Shown here piece by piece: positions 33,152 through 42,904 of a stretch of DNA of 64,000 bases. The stretch comes from Yeosuana aquiaggeris (GTDB lineage Bacteria > Bacteroidota > Bacteroidia > Flavobacteriales > Flavobacteriaceae). The stretch covers positions 1,364,001 to 1,428,000 of the forward strand of contig NZ_JBAWKC010000001.1 of assembly GCF_044003965.1 (NCBI RefSeq), read 5' to 3'. The first letter of the stretch is position 1. Each line of letters starts with the position of its first letter. Both the position numbers and the translations under genes were made by a program. The notes beneath the pieces are model-generated. The model was not told where the DNA came from. It did not search any database and saw only the letters and a program-made list of their open reading frames with translations.

Positions 33152-34405
33152 TTATAAGTCATTCTTTTTTCTGAACAACCTATTATAGGTTAATTGTCTC
33201 CATAGCCATTCCATTGGTCCAAAACTATGCGATTTTAACCACCACATACTTAACAACACCTGTACACTATAAATTAAAATGGCTATTCCAATTATTACAG
33301 TAAATCCCAGTTTACCAGCAAAGCTAAATCCAATACCATAAAAAATAGTGATTGCTAATGCTGTTTGAAATAAGTAGTTAGATAAAGCCATTTTGCCTAC
33401 TAATTCAAATCCGTTTAAAAGCGGAATTTTTTTATAGAAAATCGCGAGCAAAGCGGCGTAGCCCATAGCCAAGGGAACAGTTCCAAAGGCATAAGTGATT
33501 GTGTGTAACAGATTCCATATTTCTGTTCTCTGAGCATAAAATTCTATGTATCCTCTGAAAAAGCTCATTGGTAATCCGATAAAAATTCCCCAAATGGCCA
33601 CCTTTTTTAAAAAGCTTGAGTTTTCCAATAAGTTTTCGTTTAAAATTTTTCGACCTGCCCATAGGCCAATTAAGAAAATCCCTAAAACTTTAAAAATTCT
33701 TCCTTCATTTAAAATACCTCCAATTCTTAAAAACGAATTACCAATATTCATTTTTAAGAAATCAAGAATATTTTCATTTAAAATAAAGGCTCCAAAATTT
33801 GACCTTTTTATACCATTATTTTCAATCATTGGTAAATTAAAATACTCATAATATTGAGAGTTTAACTTAAAAAAGAACATTGGGTAATTCCACCCTATCA
33901 CATTTATGATAAACCAATTTAAAATGGGTAAGAGTATTAAAACACTGGCATAAGTTATTAGCTGTCTGTTTGTGAAATCCACAAAAAATATAAGGACAAA
34001 ACCTAGTAATGCGTATAAGGTTAAAATGTCTCCTAACCAAAATATATGCAGATGAATGAGCCCAAATATTAAAAGCCAAAACATTCTGCGTTTAAAGAAT
34101 GGCGCAAATGGTTTATTGTGTTTTGTTAAATTTTGATGCTGAATGGCACAGCCAATACCAAATAGCAAAGAGAATAAGGAATAAAACTTACCATCAACTA
34201 AGCTATAAAGGATGAAATCTAAAGTTTTATCAAATATAAAAAGAGTTGAAGGTAAGCGCCCTTCTTCGGGAAATGTAAAGTGGCCCGAGAAATATACAAT
34301 ATTAGCGGAGAAAATAAAAAATATGGCTATCCCTCTTAAGATATCAAGATAAATGATTCTATTTTCCTTTTTTACTGGTTGAATTAAGTTGTTTTTATTA
34401 GTCAT
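33152..34405 (-). CDS. DUF418 family membrane protein (first copy)
   Basis: A 417-residue protein with about ten helices. The N-terminal signature RIIYLDILRGIAIFFIFSANIVYFSG and the C-terminal SFGPMEWLWRQLTYNR are diagnostic of DUF418 proteins, which belong to the same acyltransferase-like superfamily as DUF1624. The middle includes LFSLLFGIGCAIQ. No enzymatic activity is established for the family. It starts 3 nt downstream of the MBOAT gene. A second DUF418 gene lies at 36878-38176, on the other side of the MBOAT-SGNH pair. Confidence 0.88.
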   Translation of the reverse strand: MTNKNNLIQPVKKENRIIYLDILRGIAIFFIFSANIVYFSGHFTFPEEGRLPSTLFIFDKTLDFILYSLVDGKFYSLFSLLFGIGCAIQHQNLTKHNKPFAPFFKRRMFWLLIFGLIHLHIFWLGDILTLYALLGFVLIFFVDFTNRQLITYASVLILLPILNWFIINVIGWNYPMFFFKLNSQYYEYFNLPMIENNGIKRSNFGAFILNENILDFLKMNIGNSFLRIGGILNEGRIFKVLGIFLIGLWAGRKILNENLLENSSFLKKVAIWGIFIGLPMSFFRGYIEFYAQRTEIWNLLHTITYAFGTVPLAMGYAALLAIFYKKIPLLNGFELVGKMALSNYLFQTALAITIFYGIGFSFAGKLGFTVIIGIAILIYSVQVLLSMWWLKSHSFGPMEWLWRQLTYNRLFRKKNDL

Positions 34406-34408
34406 ATT

Positions 34409-35824
34409 TTAAAATTGAAAATAAATAAATTGCTCACCACTACCTTGTGCTATGGCAACCAAGAAGAACATGGCAGCCCAAACAATAGCCAATGCTATGG
34501 GTGGTATTTTTTTTGAAACCGCTTCAACTGAGGTGTTTCTCATAAACCAATGGCATATAAAAAGGAGCCCTATAATAATTCCCACTTTCAAAACATCAAA
34601 GGAACCTAGTACTTTTTCGCCTTCAGGATGCAAATAGAACATAGAACCAATCATATTCCAGGCTGTTTTAAACTCTCTGGCTCTAAAAAAGACCCAGGTA
34701 ATATTCACACAGGTAAAGGTTGTAAAAGCCAGAAACATCCCATTCCATTTAGTGATTTTAAAAGGAATATATTGACGTTGTAAGCGCTCTAAAATAAGAT
34801 ACGTACCATGTAAACCGCCCCAAACAATAAAGGTCCATGCAGCTCCGTGCCAAAGGCCGCCTAACAACATAGTAATCATGAGGGCAGAGTACATTCTCAC
34901 TACTCCGTGGCGATTGCCGCCTAAAGGGATGTATAAATAGTCACGTAACCAAGAAGAAAGGGTTATATGCCATCGTTTCCATAGATCAGAAAAACCCAAG
35001 GAGGCGTAAGGATATTTAAAGTTGTCTGGCAAGATAATTCCTAACATTAAAGCGATTCCAATGGCGCAGGTTGAATAGCCGGCAAAATCAAAAAATATTT
35101 GACCTGAAAACGCTAGGGTGCCCATCCAGGCATCCCAGAAATTTAAAATTTTATCTGAGCCGTAAACCTTATCAACACTGTCTGAAAGCAAGGTATCTGC
35201 CATGACTACTTTTTGGAAAAGTCCTAAAGTCAATAAGAACAGACCCCAGACAAATTGATTGACAGTCGCTCTTTTTGCTTCGTAAAACTGAGAAATCAAA
35301 TCTTGAGCTCTTACTATAGGACCTGCCACTAATTGCGGGAAAAATGTAACATATAACGCAAAATCTAAAAAGGTTTTGGCTCGTTCAGTACGTTTTAAAT
35401 ACATATCTATAGTGTAAGACATGGTTTGAAAAGTATAAAACGAGATTCCCATAGGTAATATAATATCCATTTTTGACGATTGATAGCCATAACCATAGGT
35501 GTTCACTACGGTAGTAAAATTGTCGAGAAGGAAATCCCGGTATTTAAAAAAGGTGAGAAAGCCTAAGTTGACAAACATACTTAACAATAACCAGTACAGT
35601 CTTTTGCGCTTATCCTCTTCTATTGCTAATTTTTTTCCTGTAATCCAGTCTACCACTGTTGAAATCCAGAGTAAAATAACTAAAGGCGGATTCCATAATC
35701 CGTAAAATATATAACTAGCAAAAAGCAGCATACCCTTTTTACCAGTCCAATTGAATAATTTTGAATAATACAGTGCTAATACAATTACTAAAAACACTGC
35801 GAAACTTAATGAATTAAATAACAT
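34409..35824 (-). CDS. MBOAT family membrane O-acyltransferase
   Basis: A 471-residue multi-pass enzyme of the MBOAT family (AlgI/DltB/PatA type) that moves acyl groups to extracytoplasmic hydroxyls. Signature segments are LPMGISFYTFQTMSY, PQLVAGPIVRA, DLWKRWHITLSSWLRDYLYIPLGG (the conserved WHxxLSxWLRDYxYxPLGG) and LLGGLWHGAAWTF with the catalytic His. The gene begins 2 nt after the SGNH partner ends. This gene order is typical of alginate- or peptidoglycan-acetylation modules. The acceptor here is not identified. Confidence 0.95.
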   Translation of the reverse strand: MLFNSLSFAVFLVIVLALYYSKLFNWTGKKGMLLFASYIFYGLWNPPLVILLWISTVVDWITGKKLAIEEDKRKRLYWLLLSMFVNLGFLTFFKYRDFLLDNFTTVVNTYGYGYQSSKMDIILPMGISFYTFQTMSYTIDMYLKRTERAKTFLDFALYVTFFPQLVAGPIVRAQDLISQFYEAKRATVNQFVWGLFLLTLGLFQKVVMADTLLSDSVDKVYGSDKILNFWDAWMGTLAFSGQIFFDFAGYSTCAIGIALMLGIILPDNFKYPYASLGFSDLWKRWHITLSSWLRDYLYIPLGGNRHGVVRMYSALMITMLLGGLWHGAAWTFIVWGGLHGTYLILERLQRQYIPFKITKWNGMFLAFTTFTCVNITWVFFRAREFKTAWNMIGSMFYLHPEGEKVLGSFDVLKVGIIIGLLFICHWFMRNTSVEAVSKKIPPIALAIVWAAMFFLVAIAQGSGEQFIYFQF

Positions 35825-35826
35825 AA

Positions 35827-36864
35827 TTAGTTGGTTTTAAGGTGAGATAAAGCGCCATCAGCTTTCATTATTTTTACAATTTCTGTGGTGAAATATTGGG
35901 CATCTTCAGCAGAAAGGTGTGACTCTTCAGGGCATTTCAAATCTTTTAATTGGTCATAATCTTCAAAATGATATGCTTTTAAATGAGATTGTTTTACAAG
36001 GTCATCCCAAAATCCTGCTCTAGGTACTCCCATATTTTCTCCGACTCTTAAACTTCCACTAGAGGGGCATCTTACTAAAATGACATGACCACCACGAGCT
36101 TCAAATATTTTTAAATCATCTAAAAAGAAGGTCATAGTTGATTCCTTATCTGGTGGTGGACCGCTTGCTGCACCTTTCATAAAAAACTGCCATACTTTTA
36201 TTATTGAATTGGCATAGGCCGTATCAGTAACGGTAATTTGTTTCATTTTTAAATTTCTGTCTTCTTGAATTTCTCCAAATTCATGAAAAGGAGGCATTGG
36301 GTCTACAACCCGATCTCCTACATTTATTTTTCCAAGTAATTCTTTTAATTTAACACCATCAACCCCTTGGTCTTCACTTATAAATGCTAAGTTTTTTTGT
36401 AGTGGTAATGATAAAAAATGATTTGCTATTTGTGCATAGGTTCTTTTTTTATAATAATCTACTTTAGATTGAGGCCATTGCCAAGGTTGAGCATCTGGAG
36501 AAGTGGTTGAAAAAAACAGTCCGGGTGTTACGCCAACAACAATAGTTCCGTTAAAATTGGTGTTATTAACTACATCATGAAAAATGGGTAATGGTGTGCT
36601 ACCTACTGATGCGAGTTGAATCGGACGAATACCAGATTGTTCCTGCCATTGATCTAATTGCATATCAAAAAGCACTCTTGAAGAACCCATGAGTACAATA
36701 TCTTTATCTGTGGCTTTTTCTACTCTTTGCCTTTGTACAGCCCAAAGGGCTTCGTTATCGTCTAATGTGGGATACACCCCTTGAGCGCGCCAAAAGACTT
36801 CCCAAGCAGTAAGGCTCAATACGCTGAGGGCTAAAGCTATTATTATGGATTGTTTTAATTGCAT
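35827..36864 (-). CDS. SGNH-like periplasmic partner of the MBOAT acyltransferase
   Basis: A 345-residue protein with an N-terminal membrane anchor (about 8-24) and a periplasmic domain. DIVLMGSSRVLFDMQLDQW contains the GSSR block seen in MBOAT-associated SGNH/AlgJ/DltD-like proteins, and CPEESHLSAEDAQYF near the C-terminus holds the likely catalytic histidine. The middle is poorly conserved. In known systems the partner takes the acyl group from the MBOAT enzyme and delivers it to the glycan. It ends 2 nt before the MBOAT gene and starts 13 nt after the second DUF418 gene. Confidence 0.8.
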   Translation of the reverse strand: MQLKQSIIIALALSVLSLTAWEVFWRAQGVYPTLDDNEALWAVQRQRVEKATDKDIVLMGSSRVLFDMQLDQWQEQSGIRPIQLASVGSTPLPIFHDVVNNTNFNGTIVVGVTPGLFFSTTSPDAQPWQWPQSKVDYYKKRTYAQIANHFLSLPLQKNLAFISEDQGVDGVKLKELLGKINVGDRVVDPMPPFHEFGEIQEDRNLKMKQITVTDTAYANSIIKVWQFFMKGAASGPPPDKESTMTFFLDDLKIFEARGGHVILVRCPSSGSLRVGENMGVPRAGFWDDLVKQSHLKAYHFEDYDQLKDLKCPEESHLSAEDAQYFTTEIVKIMKADGALSHLKTN

Positions 36865-36877
36865 GATAGTTGTTTTT

Positions 36878-38176
36878 TTAATTTATTTTGAAAGGTTGTT
36901 TTTGTTGATAGGTTAATGAACGCCATACCCATTCTGCTGGTCCGTACAAGAAATATTTAAGCCATATAGGACTAAAGATTAATTGAACTATCCAAATAGC
37001 TCCAACAATATAGTACAACTCATATCTTTGAAGCTCACCAAATAAAGCGAAGCCATCGCCATAAAAAATTATGGAAGTAACCACACTGTGTGTTAAATAA
37101 TTAGTTAAAGCTAATTTTCCAACGGCCGCTAAAGATTTTTGCAAAAATCTAAGTATACCAGATTTAATAAATAACATAAAAAGCCCAATATGACCTAAAG
37201 TGGTAAACAAGCGACCTAACTGATAGGATTGATCTGCTTTTGAAATAGTTACAGGATCAAAATTGCTATCAATAAGCATCTTTGTTTCCATATAGTTGAT
37301 GCTAAGTCCTATGAGATAGCCTGTTACAAGGAGTATGATATAAAATTGATTACTCCGTTCTCCATGAAACACACGAAGTTTAAACAATGCCATTCCCAAA
37401 AGCATAAAACTTAATATATCCCAAACCCATAATCTGTATGGTAACCAGGTTTGCATAAATTGATTCCCTTTCACTTTTTCCATAAGTACAGACCAGTAGC
37501 CTTGATGCATTTTTTCAATTTTTTCTTTTACTTCTTCTGGTGTATGCTTAGTATTTAATTTCTCCCATTTGTTTAAAACATCTTGTTGTTCTTCATTCAA
37601 AGCCACCCCTTGTTCTTTAAGCGTTTGCATTTCAATGCCATTTTTCTGAGTATCAAGATTATTGCGGTAATCACTTATATCCCACAAAACACCGATAGTT
37701 ATCAAAGCACATCCAACTAAAATGAGATTTTTAACACTTGCGTTTCTAAAAGGAAATAACATCAATCCAAAAATGGCATAAGGATACAATATGTCACCAT
37801 GCCAAAGAAAAATGTAAACATTAATAATTCCGAAGAGAAGTAACCAAAGGATTCTTCTGTAGTAAATATCCGCTGTGGTTATTCCTGCGCCGCTTTTTTC
37901 TAATCTGCTGGTTAATAATATGGCACCTGCACCAAAGAGCATGGTAAACAAACCTCTCATAGTACCTTCAAAAAACATATTATTAGCAATCCAAACTTGT
38001 AAATTCAAGCCCTCTGAACCTCCGGCTATGGTTGGGTCTGAATAAGCAAAAGGTAGTCCCATGCCGTTAATATTCATTAATAATATTCCTAATAAGGCGA
38101 TGCCTCTAATGACATCAAGGGAATTAATGCGTCCACTTTGTTGAGTGGGCTTAAAATGTTGGTTGGTTGTGGTCAT
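36878..38176 (-). CDS. DUF418 family membrane protein (second copy)
   Basis: A 432-residue protein with about ten helices and the DUF418 signatures RINSLDVIRGIALLGILLMN near the start and YGPAEWVWRSLTYQQ near the end. Compared with the copy at 33152-34405 it carries an extra hydrophilic loop (about 185-235, Glu/Lys/Gln-rich). The two are diverged, so the duplication is old. The first codons after the ATG encode TTTNQH and contain an in-frame copy of the AACCAACCAA motif that other genes of this block have before their start. It lies 13 nt before the SGNH gene. Confidence 0.88.
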   Translation of the reverse strand: MTTTNQHFKPTQQSGRINSLDVIRGIALLGILLMNINGMGLPFAYSDPTIAGGSEGLNLQVWIANNMFFEGTMRGLFTMLFGAGAILLTSRLEKSGAGITTADIYYRRILWLLLFGIINVYIFLWHGDILYPYAIFGLMLFPFRNASVKNLILVGCALITIGVLWDISDYRNNLDTQKNGIEMQTLKEQGVALNEEQQDVLNKWEKLNTKHTPEEVKEKIEKMHQGYWSVLMEKVKGNQFMQTWLPYRLWVWDILSFMLLGMALFKLRVFHGERSNQFYIILLVTGYLIGLSINYMETKMLIDSNFDPVTISKADQSYQLGRLFTTLGHIGLFMLFIKSGILRFLQKSLAAVGKLALTNYLTHSVVTSIIFYGDGFALFGELQRYELYYIVGAIWIVQLIFSPIWLKYFLYGPAEWVWRSLTYQQKQPFKIN

Positions 38177-38218
38177 AAAAAAATATTTATTGGTTAGTGT
38201 TTTTATTGTTTTAAAATT

Positions 38219-39616
38219 TTATAAAGGTATCCATGTTACTAAGATGGATTGTATAACAAAAAATATAAGAAATGGTATGACTAAATAACCCATAACATCT
38301 CGTGCCTGTATTTTGATTCCAGCTCCCATAATTGGAAATACCAGCAACAGAAAAAAGGGCTGTAATAAATTAGTTAAGCTTTCGCCATAGGCAACAGATA
38401 ATGAAGCTCTGGAAATCATTGCTGACATCTCTTCAGCAGGCAGGCCCGCTCCAATATCTTTAACTGCATTGATGATACTTGGACCTACAACAGCAAATTC
38501 TCCTCCAGCTGATGGAATGGCAAAATTGGTTATGCCTCCGGTTAGATATGCGAAAAATGCATAGGAATCTATGGTGGCAACTGAGGACATTATCTGGGCT
38601 AATTTCTCACCAAGCCCTGTATATAGCATGATACCCATGATACCTGCATAAAACGGATACTGATACAAAATACCTGAAATATTACCACTTGATCGTTTCA
38701 TAGCAATGACGTAGCGCATGGGTGTTTTGTGAAGTAACATCCCAATAATTAAAAATATAAATATCATGATATTGAAATTCAGTTCGAATCCATTGGTGTA
38801 AAAATGAAAGAGTATATAGGTCAGTCCCATAATTACGATAAGGCCTTGTAATAAGAAACCATTATTTAATCGGTCTGAAAAAGACGGGGTAGAGAGATTA
38901 AAACTTAAAGCTTCTTCTTTTATGGATAGTTCTTTTTTGCCATCGGTAGATTCTAACATTTGGTTTAATTCTTTAAAGTTGTTGCTTTTTGGAATTAAGA
39001 AAAGAATCAATAAAGGAGCAAAAACTAGAAACACAACCATCATCACTATATTTAAGGAAGAACCAAGTGTTACCGTGGTAGGTATTGTTTCTGATAAAAT
39101 GCCCGCTTTTATTAAATAATTGCTTTTTGTACCTAACAATAAGGGTATAGAACTTGATAAACCAGTAACCCAGCTACCACCACCAAAATAGACACAAGCA
39201 ATTAAAAACGGATAATTAACCCCTTTAATTCTAAGTGCTAATTCTCTTGCTAAAACACAGGGTATAACAATCCATCCAAAGCTAATCATATTCAGTATGG
39301 CACTTGAAAAAACAACAAAAAAGTAAACTTGCCTTGGTGTTTTTATTAGGAGTGTAAGTTTGTCAATACCTTTTTTGATAATAGGTGAAATAGCGATGGC
39401 ATAACCAGTGATGATAATGAGTACTATTTGCATTCCAAACTCCATTAAAGACCAGAAACCATCATACCATGACTCTATGATCTGCAAGAGTGAAGCATGA
39501 AGCCAAAAATAGGCTATTAAGGCTGTTATTAAGGTAAGTAGTATGGCAAAAACAAATGCATCAGGCATGTATTTTTGAAACAAAACTGTTACTTTTTCAC
39601 CTAGTTTGGTTATCAT
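38219..39616 (-). CDS. AtoE-like short-chain fatty acid / carboxylate transporter
   Basis: A 465-residue inner-membrane transporter with about 12 helices of the AtoE/TIGR00366 type. The segments MISFGWIVIPCVLARELAL, GLSSSIPLLLG, and GGITNFAIPSAGGEFAVVGPSI are characteristic. It probably imports short-chain acyl anions by proton symport. A four-carbon or acetyl-like product of the surrounding hydrolases would be a natural substrate, though this is inference. The ATG is directly preceded by CAACCAACCAA, and 42 nt separate it from the DUF418 gene downstream. Confidence 0.85.
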   Translation of the reverse strand: MITKLGEKVTVLFQKYMPDAFVFAILLTLITALIAYFWLHASLLQIIESWYDGFWSLMEFGMQIVLIIITGYAIAISPIIKKGIDKLTLLIKTPRQVYFFVVFSSAILNMISFGWIVIPCVLARELALRIKGVNYPFLIACVYFGGGSWVTGLSSSIPLLLGTKSNYLIKAGILSETIPTTVTLGSSLNIVMMVVFLVFAPLLILFLIPKSNNFKELNQMLESTDGKKELSIKEEALSFNLSTPSFSDRLNNGFLLQGLIVIMGLTYILFHFYTNGFELNFNIMIFIFLIIGMLLHKTPMRYVIAMKRSSGNISGILYQYPFYAGIMGIMLYTGLGEKLAQIMSSVATIDSYAFFAYLTGGITNFAIPSAGGEFAVVGPSIINAVKDIGAGLPAEEMSAMISRASLSVAYGESLTNLLQPFFLLLVFPIMGAGIKIQARDVMGYLVIPFLIFFVIQSILVTWIPL

Positions 39617-39626
39617 TTGGTTGGTT
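39617..39626 (-). promoter_or_regulatory. AACCAACCAA motif directly before the AtoE-like gene
   Basis: The minus strand reads AACCAACCAA at positions -10 to -1 of the start codon. Identical 10-mers lie at 42882-42891, 45143-45152 and 38161-38170, and one-base variants at 35827-35836 and 46162-46171, each beside a start codon of this gene block. It may be a translation enhancer, a regulator site or an RNA-binding site. Confidence 0.45.
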
Positions 39627-39646
39627 GATAGGTTTTATAAATGTAA

Positions 39647-40696
39647 TCAGAAAGTTTTATTGTCTACATCTTTTATAAATTTAATTAAACCATTGAAATA
39701 AGTTTCAGGGTCGTCATATTGTGAACAATGGGCGCCATTGGTAGTTACACTGCGGCCTCTTTGTACTTCTGTACTCATCCATTCCATATATTTAGGATCC
39801 ATAGTATCATATTTTCCACCAATCATGAGGGTTGGGATGCTTAATTCTTTGAGCCTGCTTGAAACGTCCCAGCCTTTTAAGGTGGCATTACCAGTCACAC
39901 CAAATTCACTATAGCCTTGCATATAGATGTAAATGTTAGGGTTGAGGTGTGAAAAGGCACGATTGATAAATTCTGGCCATTCATTTAAAGGAAGATGTAA
40001 TACATGTTCTGTATAATAATATTGAGTCACTAATTCAGCGTATCTTGGATTTGAAAAATCTTCTTTTGCTTCCATGTCCTTAATTTCTTTGTACACTTCT
40101 GGCGGTAGCTGAGGTCCTAATACTTCCGCTGCATATTTTTCATAGGCTGGTATGCTTGCCATCATATTGGATATAATCAAACCTTTTAGATGATCTTGGT
40201 GTTTTAATGCGTATTCCATGGCCAATATGCCACCCCAGGACTGACCAAAAAGGTAGAAATTGCTATTGTCCATATGTAATGCCTTACGGACTTGCTCAAC
40301 TTCTTCAACAAAATGTTCTGTTGTCCAAAGGGTTGAATCATTTGGTTTGTCGCTGTAGTAAGAATCCAATTGATCATAATAAATATATTCAATACCTTCT
40401 TTAGGTAAATAACCATCAAAATTTTCAAAGAATTCGTGGGTACCACCCGGCCCTCCATGAAGCAACAAAACTTTTATTTTAGGATTGTTCCCCACCCGTT
40501 TTGTCCACACATTAAAAGTGCCTTTAGGAGTAGTAATAGGTATCATTTTAATACCTCCGGTTTTTTGGTCCTCACTTTTTGAATAATCCAAATAGCTTGG
40601 ATCACATTCTTTTTCTATAGGAGATTGTTTTTTCTCATTGCAGCTAACAACAAGAAGAAGTAATGATAATAGAACATAAAAAAAGGTATTTTTCAT
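39647..40696 (-). CDS. Lipoprotein proline iminopeptidase-like alpha/beta hydrolase
   Basis: A 349-residue alpha/beta hydrolase of peptidase family S33 that removes N-terminal proline or other residues from short peptides. A lipobox (LLVVSCNE, Cys19) predicts a lipid anchor on the periplasmic side. The oxyanion and nucleophile motifs are LHGGPGGTHEF and LFGQSWGGI, the acid lies in GGKYDTMDP, and the catalytic His in NGAHCSQYDDPE. The cap domain (about 170-275) has the usual PELYWPEF-like pattern in a variant form. It is 16 nt downstream of the M19 dipeptidase gene, supporting a joint role in dipeptide degradation. Confidence 0.9.
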   Translation of the reverse strand: MKNTFFYVLLSLLLLVVSCNEKKQSPIEKECDPSYLDYSKSEDQKTGGIKMIPITTPKGTFNVWTKRVGNNPKIKVLLLHGGPGGTHEFFENFDGYLPKEGIEYIYYDQLDSYYSDKPNDSTLWTTEHFVEEVEQVRKALHMDNSNFYLFGQSWGGILAMEYALKHQDHLKGLIISNMMASIPAYEKYAAEVLGPQLPPEVYKEIKDMEAKEDFSNPRYAELVTQYYYTEHVLHLPLNEWPEFINRAFSHLNPNIYIYMQGYSEFGVTGNATLKGWDVSSRLKELSIPTLMIGGKYDTMDPKYMEWMSTEVQRGRSVTTNGAHCSQYDDPETYFNGLIKFIKDVDNKTF

Positions 40697-40712
40697 AGGG
40701 TTTATTTTATGG

Positions 40713-41882
40713 TTATTTTAATTCATTGGCTTTTAATACCCGTAAAAGGTTTTTACCTAATATTTTATTAATGTTTTGTTGACTATAACCTCTTTCAACT
40801 AAAGCTTTTGTTATAAGAGGATAAGTTGATACATCATCTAATCCTTGAGGTGTCAGATTAATACCGTCAAAATCTGAACCAATACCAACATAATCAGTAC
40901 CAACTAATTTTACTATATAATCAATATGGTCAATTAGCATGGATAATGGAGGACGCATAGCCGTTGATTCGTTCGTGTATTTTTTATAAAGGTAATCCAT
41001 AGAGTACCACTCATCTGTTCCGCTTTTCATTAATGAATCCAATTCTGACTGATGCTTTGCTAAAAAGGCTTTTTCTTTTTCCTCAAAACTGGGGTCAATA
41101 AAACCCGGATGAAAATTTACTTGTATAACCCCACCATTTTTAGCAATGGCTTTTATTTGTTCATCATTTAAGTTGCGTTGATGCTTGCATAAGGCATATA
41201 CAGAGCTATGTGAAGCTATTATAGGTTTTGTAGTTGTGTTTATAACGTCTGAAAATGTTTGTACACCCACATGACTAACATCTATCATCATTCCCAATTG
41301 GTTCATTTTATGAATGACTTGTTTTCCAAAATCTGTAAGGCCTTGATGTGGTAAATCTTTTGTAAATGTCTCGTCAAAAGCACTGCTGGCCCAATCTGTT
41401 GAATTGTTCCATGTAAGGGTCATGTATCTTGCGCCACGATTATATAAAACTTCTAATTTTTCTAAATCATTTTCTATCATGTGTCCACCTTCAACCCCAA
41501 ACATAGCCGCTATTTTGTTTTGCTTTACAGCCTCTAGTAATTCTTTGGTATTGGCAACTTTTACTATTTTATCTGGATTTCGTTTGACTACTACATCCAA
41601 AGAATCCATTTGTAGATTGGCATAATTAAAGGGATTCACTTTAGTCCCATCACAAAACACAGAAAAAATTTGAACATCAAGACCTCCTTCTTTCCATCGA
41701 GCTAAGTCACTATGGGTTTTTCCTTTTAAATTGCTATCCATCAAAAGGCCATCGTCTACCATTTTCATCAAGATATCATTATGCGTATCTATTAAAATGG
41801 CATTATTATGAATTTCTTTATAGGATTGAGCCATAGATTGCTGTGTAAAACTAAGAATGATGATTATGATTTTTATTTTCAT
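40713..41882 (-). CDS. Secreted membrane dipeptidase (M19 family)
   Basis: A 389-residue zinc dipeptidase of family M19 with a signal peptide (about 1-18, ending SMAQ). The metal ligands are all visible: DTHND (H and D), GVEGGH (bridging Glu), DVSHVG (His), ASHSS (His) and GIGSDFDGI (Asp). It hydrolyses dipeptides, including some with D-residues. The gene is 16 nt ahead of the iminopeptidase gene and 136 nt after the SDR gene, so a promoter may lie in that gap. The family assignment is firm. Confidence 0.94.
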   Translation of the reverse strand: MKIKIIIIILSFTQQSMAQSYKEIHNNAILIDTHNDILMKMVDDGLLMDSNLKGKTHSDLARWKEGGLDVQIFSVFCDGTKVNPFNYANLQMDSLDVVVKRNPDKIVKVANTKELLEAVKQNKIAAMFGVEGGHMIENDLEKLEVLYNRGARYMTLTWNNSTDWASSAFDETFTKDLPHQGLTDFGKQVIHKMNQLGMMIDVSHVGVQTFSDVINTTTKPIIASHSSVYALCKHQRNLNDEQIKAIAKNGGVIQVNFHPGFIDPSFEEKEKAFLAKHQSELDSLMKSGTDEWYSMDYLYKKYTNESTAMRPPLSMLIDHIDYIVKLVGTDYVGIGSDFDGINLTPQGLDDVSTYPLITKALVERGYSQQNINKILGKNLLRVLKANELK

Positions 41883-42018
41883 TTATTTTGAACTGATTAA
41901 CTTGAGGTTAAATTTAACATATGAATTATAGAAAGGTAAAAAAATAATTGTCTTTATAATAGAAAACAATATCCAATAACGCCTGTATTTCTGATACGAA
42001 TGGTTTCTTTATCAATAA

Positions 42019-42879
42019 TTATCTGGCATTTAAACCAAAGTCTTGCTCAACAGATTGATACCAGTCTTCATCACTCGCAGCATTCCAGTCTATCCATTGT
42101 TCATCAGACATGGAAGCACGCCATTGTATAAATGGTTCTGAATCTGGCCCTACTGGATGTCTTAATTTCCAGGTGTTACTTTCAGAAATTTCCAATATCT
42201 TTTCAGCTACCAGAGTTGGGGGTGTTGGCGTTTTAAGCGAAGCTGCAAAAAGACCTCCAAAACGATTTACCTGAGGATAAATAGATTTACTTACCAATGC
42301 TCCCTTAATGTCCTGAGCCATTTGTGTATTTATAATACCGGGTTCAACTATGGCCACTCTAATATTAAATGGTTTTACCTCCTGTGCCAAGGCTTCACTA
42401 ACTGCTTCCAGGGCAAATTTACTCGCCGCATAAGCACCTAAGGGACTGTTTGAAATATGACCAGCAACTGAGGCCACATTTATAATACAGCCTTTCCGAT
42501 TCTTTCTCATTATAGGAAGCAAGCTTTTAGTGCATCTGAGTACTCCAAAATAATTGGTCTCCATAATCGATTTAAAATCCTCCATGCTCAATTCTTCTAC
42601 AGAACCATGACGTTCTATTCCAGCATTATTGACTAATACATCTACTTTGCCATGTTCATTAATGATGGCCTCTATGCACTTTTTTACTGATGCATCAGAG
42701 TCAACATTCATTTCAGATATGCTAATATCAAGCGATTCATTTTTTATTATTTCCTTGAAATCACTGGCCATTACAGTATTGCGCATCGTGGCAAATACTT
42801 TATAGCCGGCTCTTCCAAAGGCAAGAGCCGTTTCAAGGCCAATGCCTTTACTTGTTCCAGTTACTAAAACTGTTTTCAT
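42019..42879 (-). CDS. Short-chain dehydrogenase/reductase
   Basis: A 286-residue classical SDR. The nucleotide-binding motif is TGTSKGIGLE at about 7-16, followed by NNAG at about 87-90, the catalytic Ser in INVASVAG and YAASK (about 155-159). The C-terminal third is longer than in the smallest SDRs and includes FIQWRASMSDEQWIDWNAASDEDWY, rich in Trp. The first catalytic residues are intact, so it is probably active on an alcohol or ketone not identifiable from sequence. The AACCAACCAA motif sits 2 nt before its ATG, and the SnoaL lipoprotein gene lies 25 nt upstream. Confidence 0.9.
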   Translation of the reverse strand: MKTVLVTGTSKGIGLETALAFGRAGYKVFATMRNTVMASDFKEIIKNESLDISISEMNVDSDASVKKCIEAIINEHGKVDVLVNNAGIERHGSVEELSMEDFKSIMETNYFGVLRCTKSLLPIMRKNRKGCIINVASVAGHISNSPLGAYAASKFALEAVSEALAQEVKPFNIRVAIVEPGIINTQMAQDIKGALVSKSIYPQVNRFGGLFAASLKTPTPPTLVAEKILEISESNTWKLRHPVGPDSEPFIQWRASMSDEQWIDWNAASDEDWYQSVEQDFGLNAR

Positions 42880-42881
42880 TT

Positions 42882-42891
42882 TTGGTTGGTT
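42882..42891 (-). promoter_or_regulatory. AACCAACCAA motif before the SDR gene
   Basis: The minus strand has AACCAACCAA at -12 to -3 of the SDR start codon, flanked by A-rich sequence. It is one of four exact copies in this block, discussed at 39617-39626. Confidence 0.45.
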
Positions 42892-42904
42892 TTATAGTGT
42901 TTTT

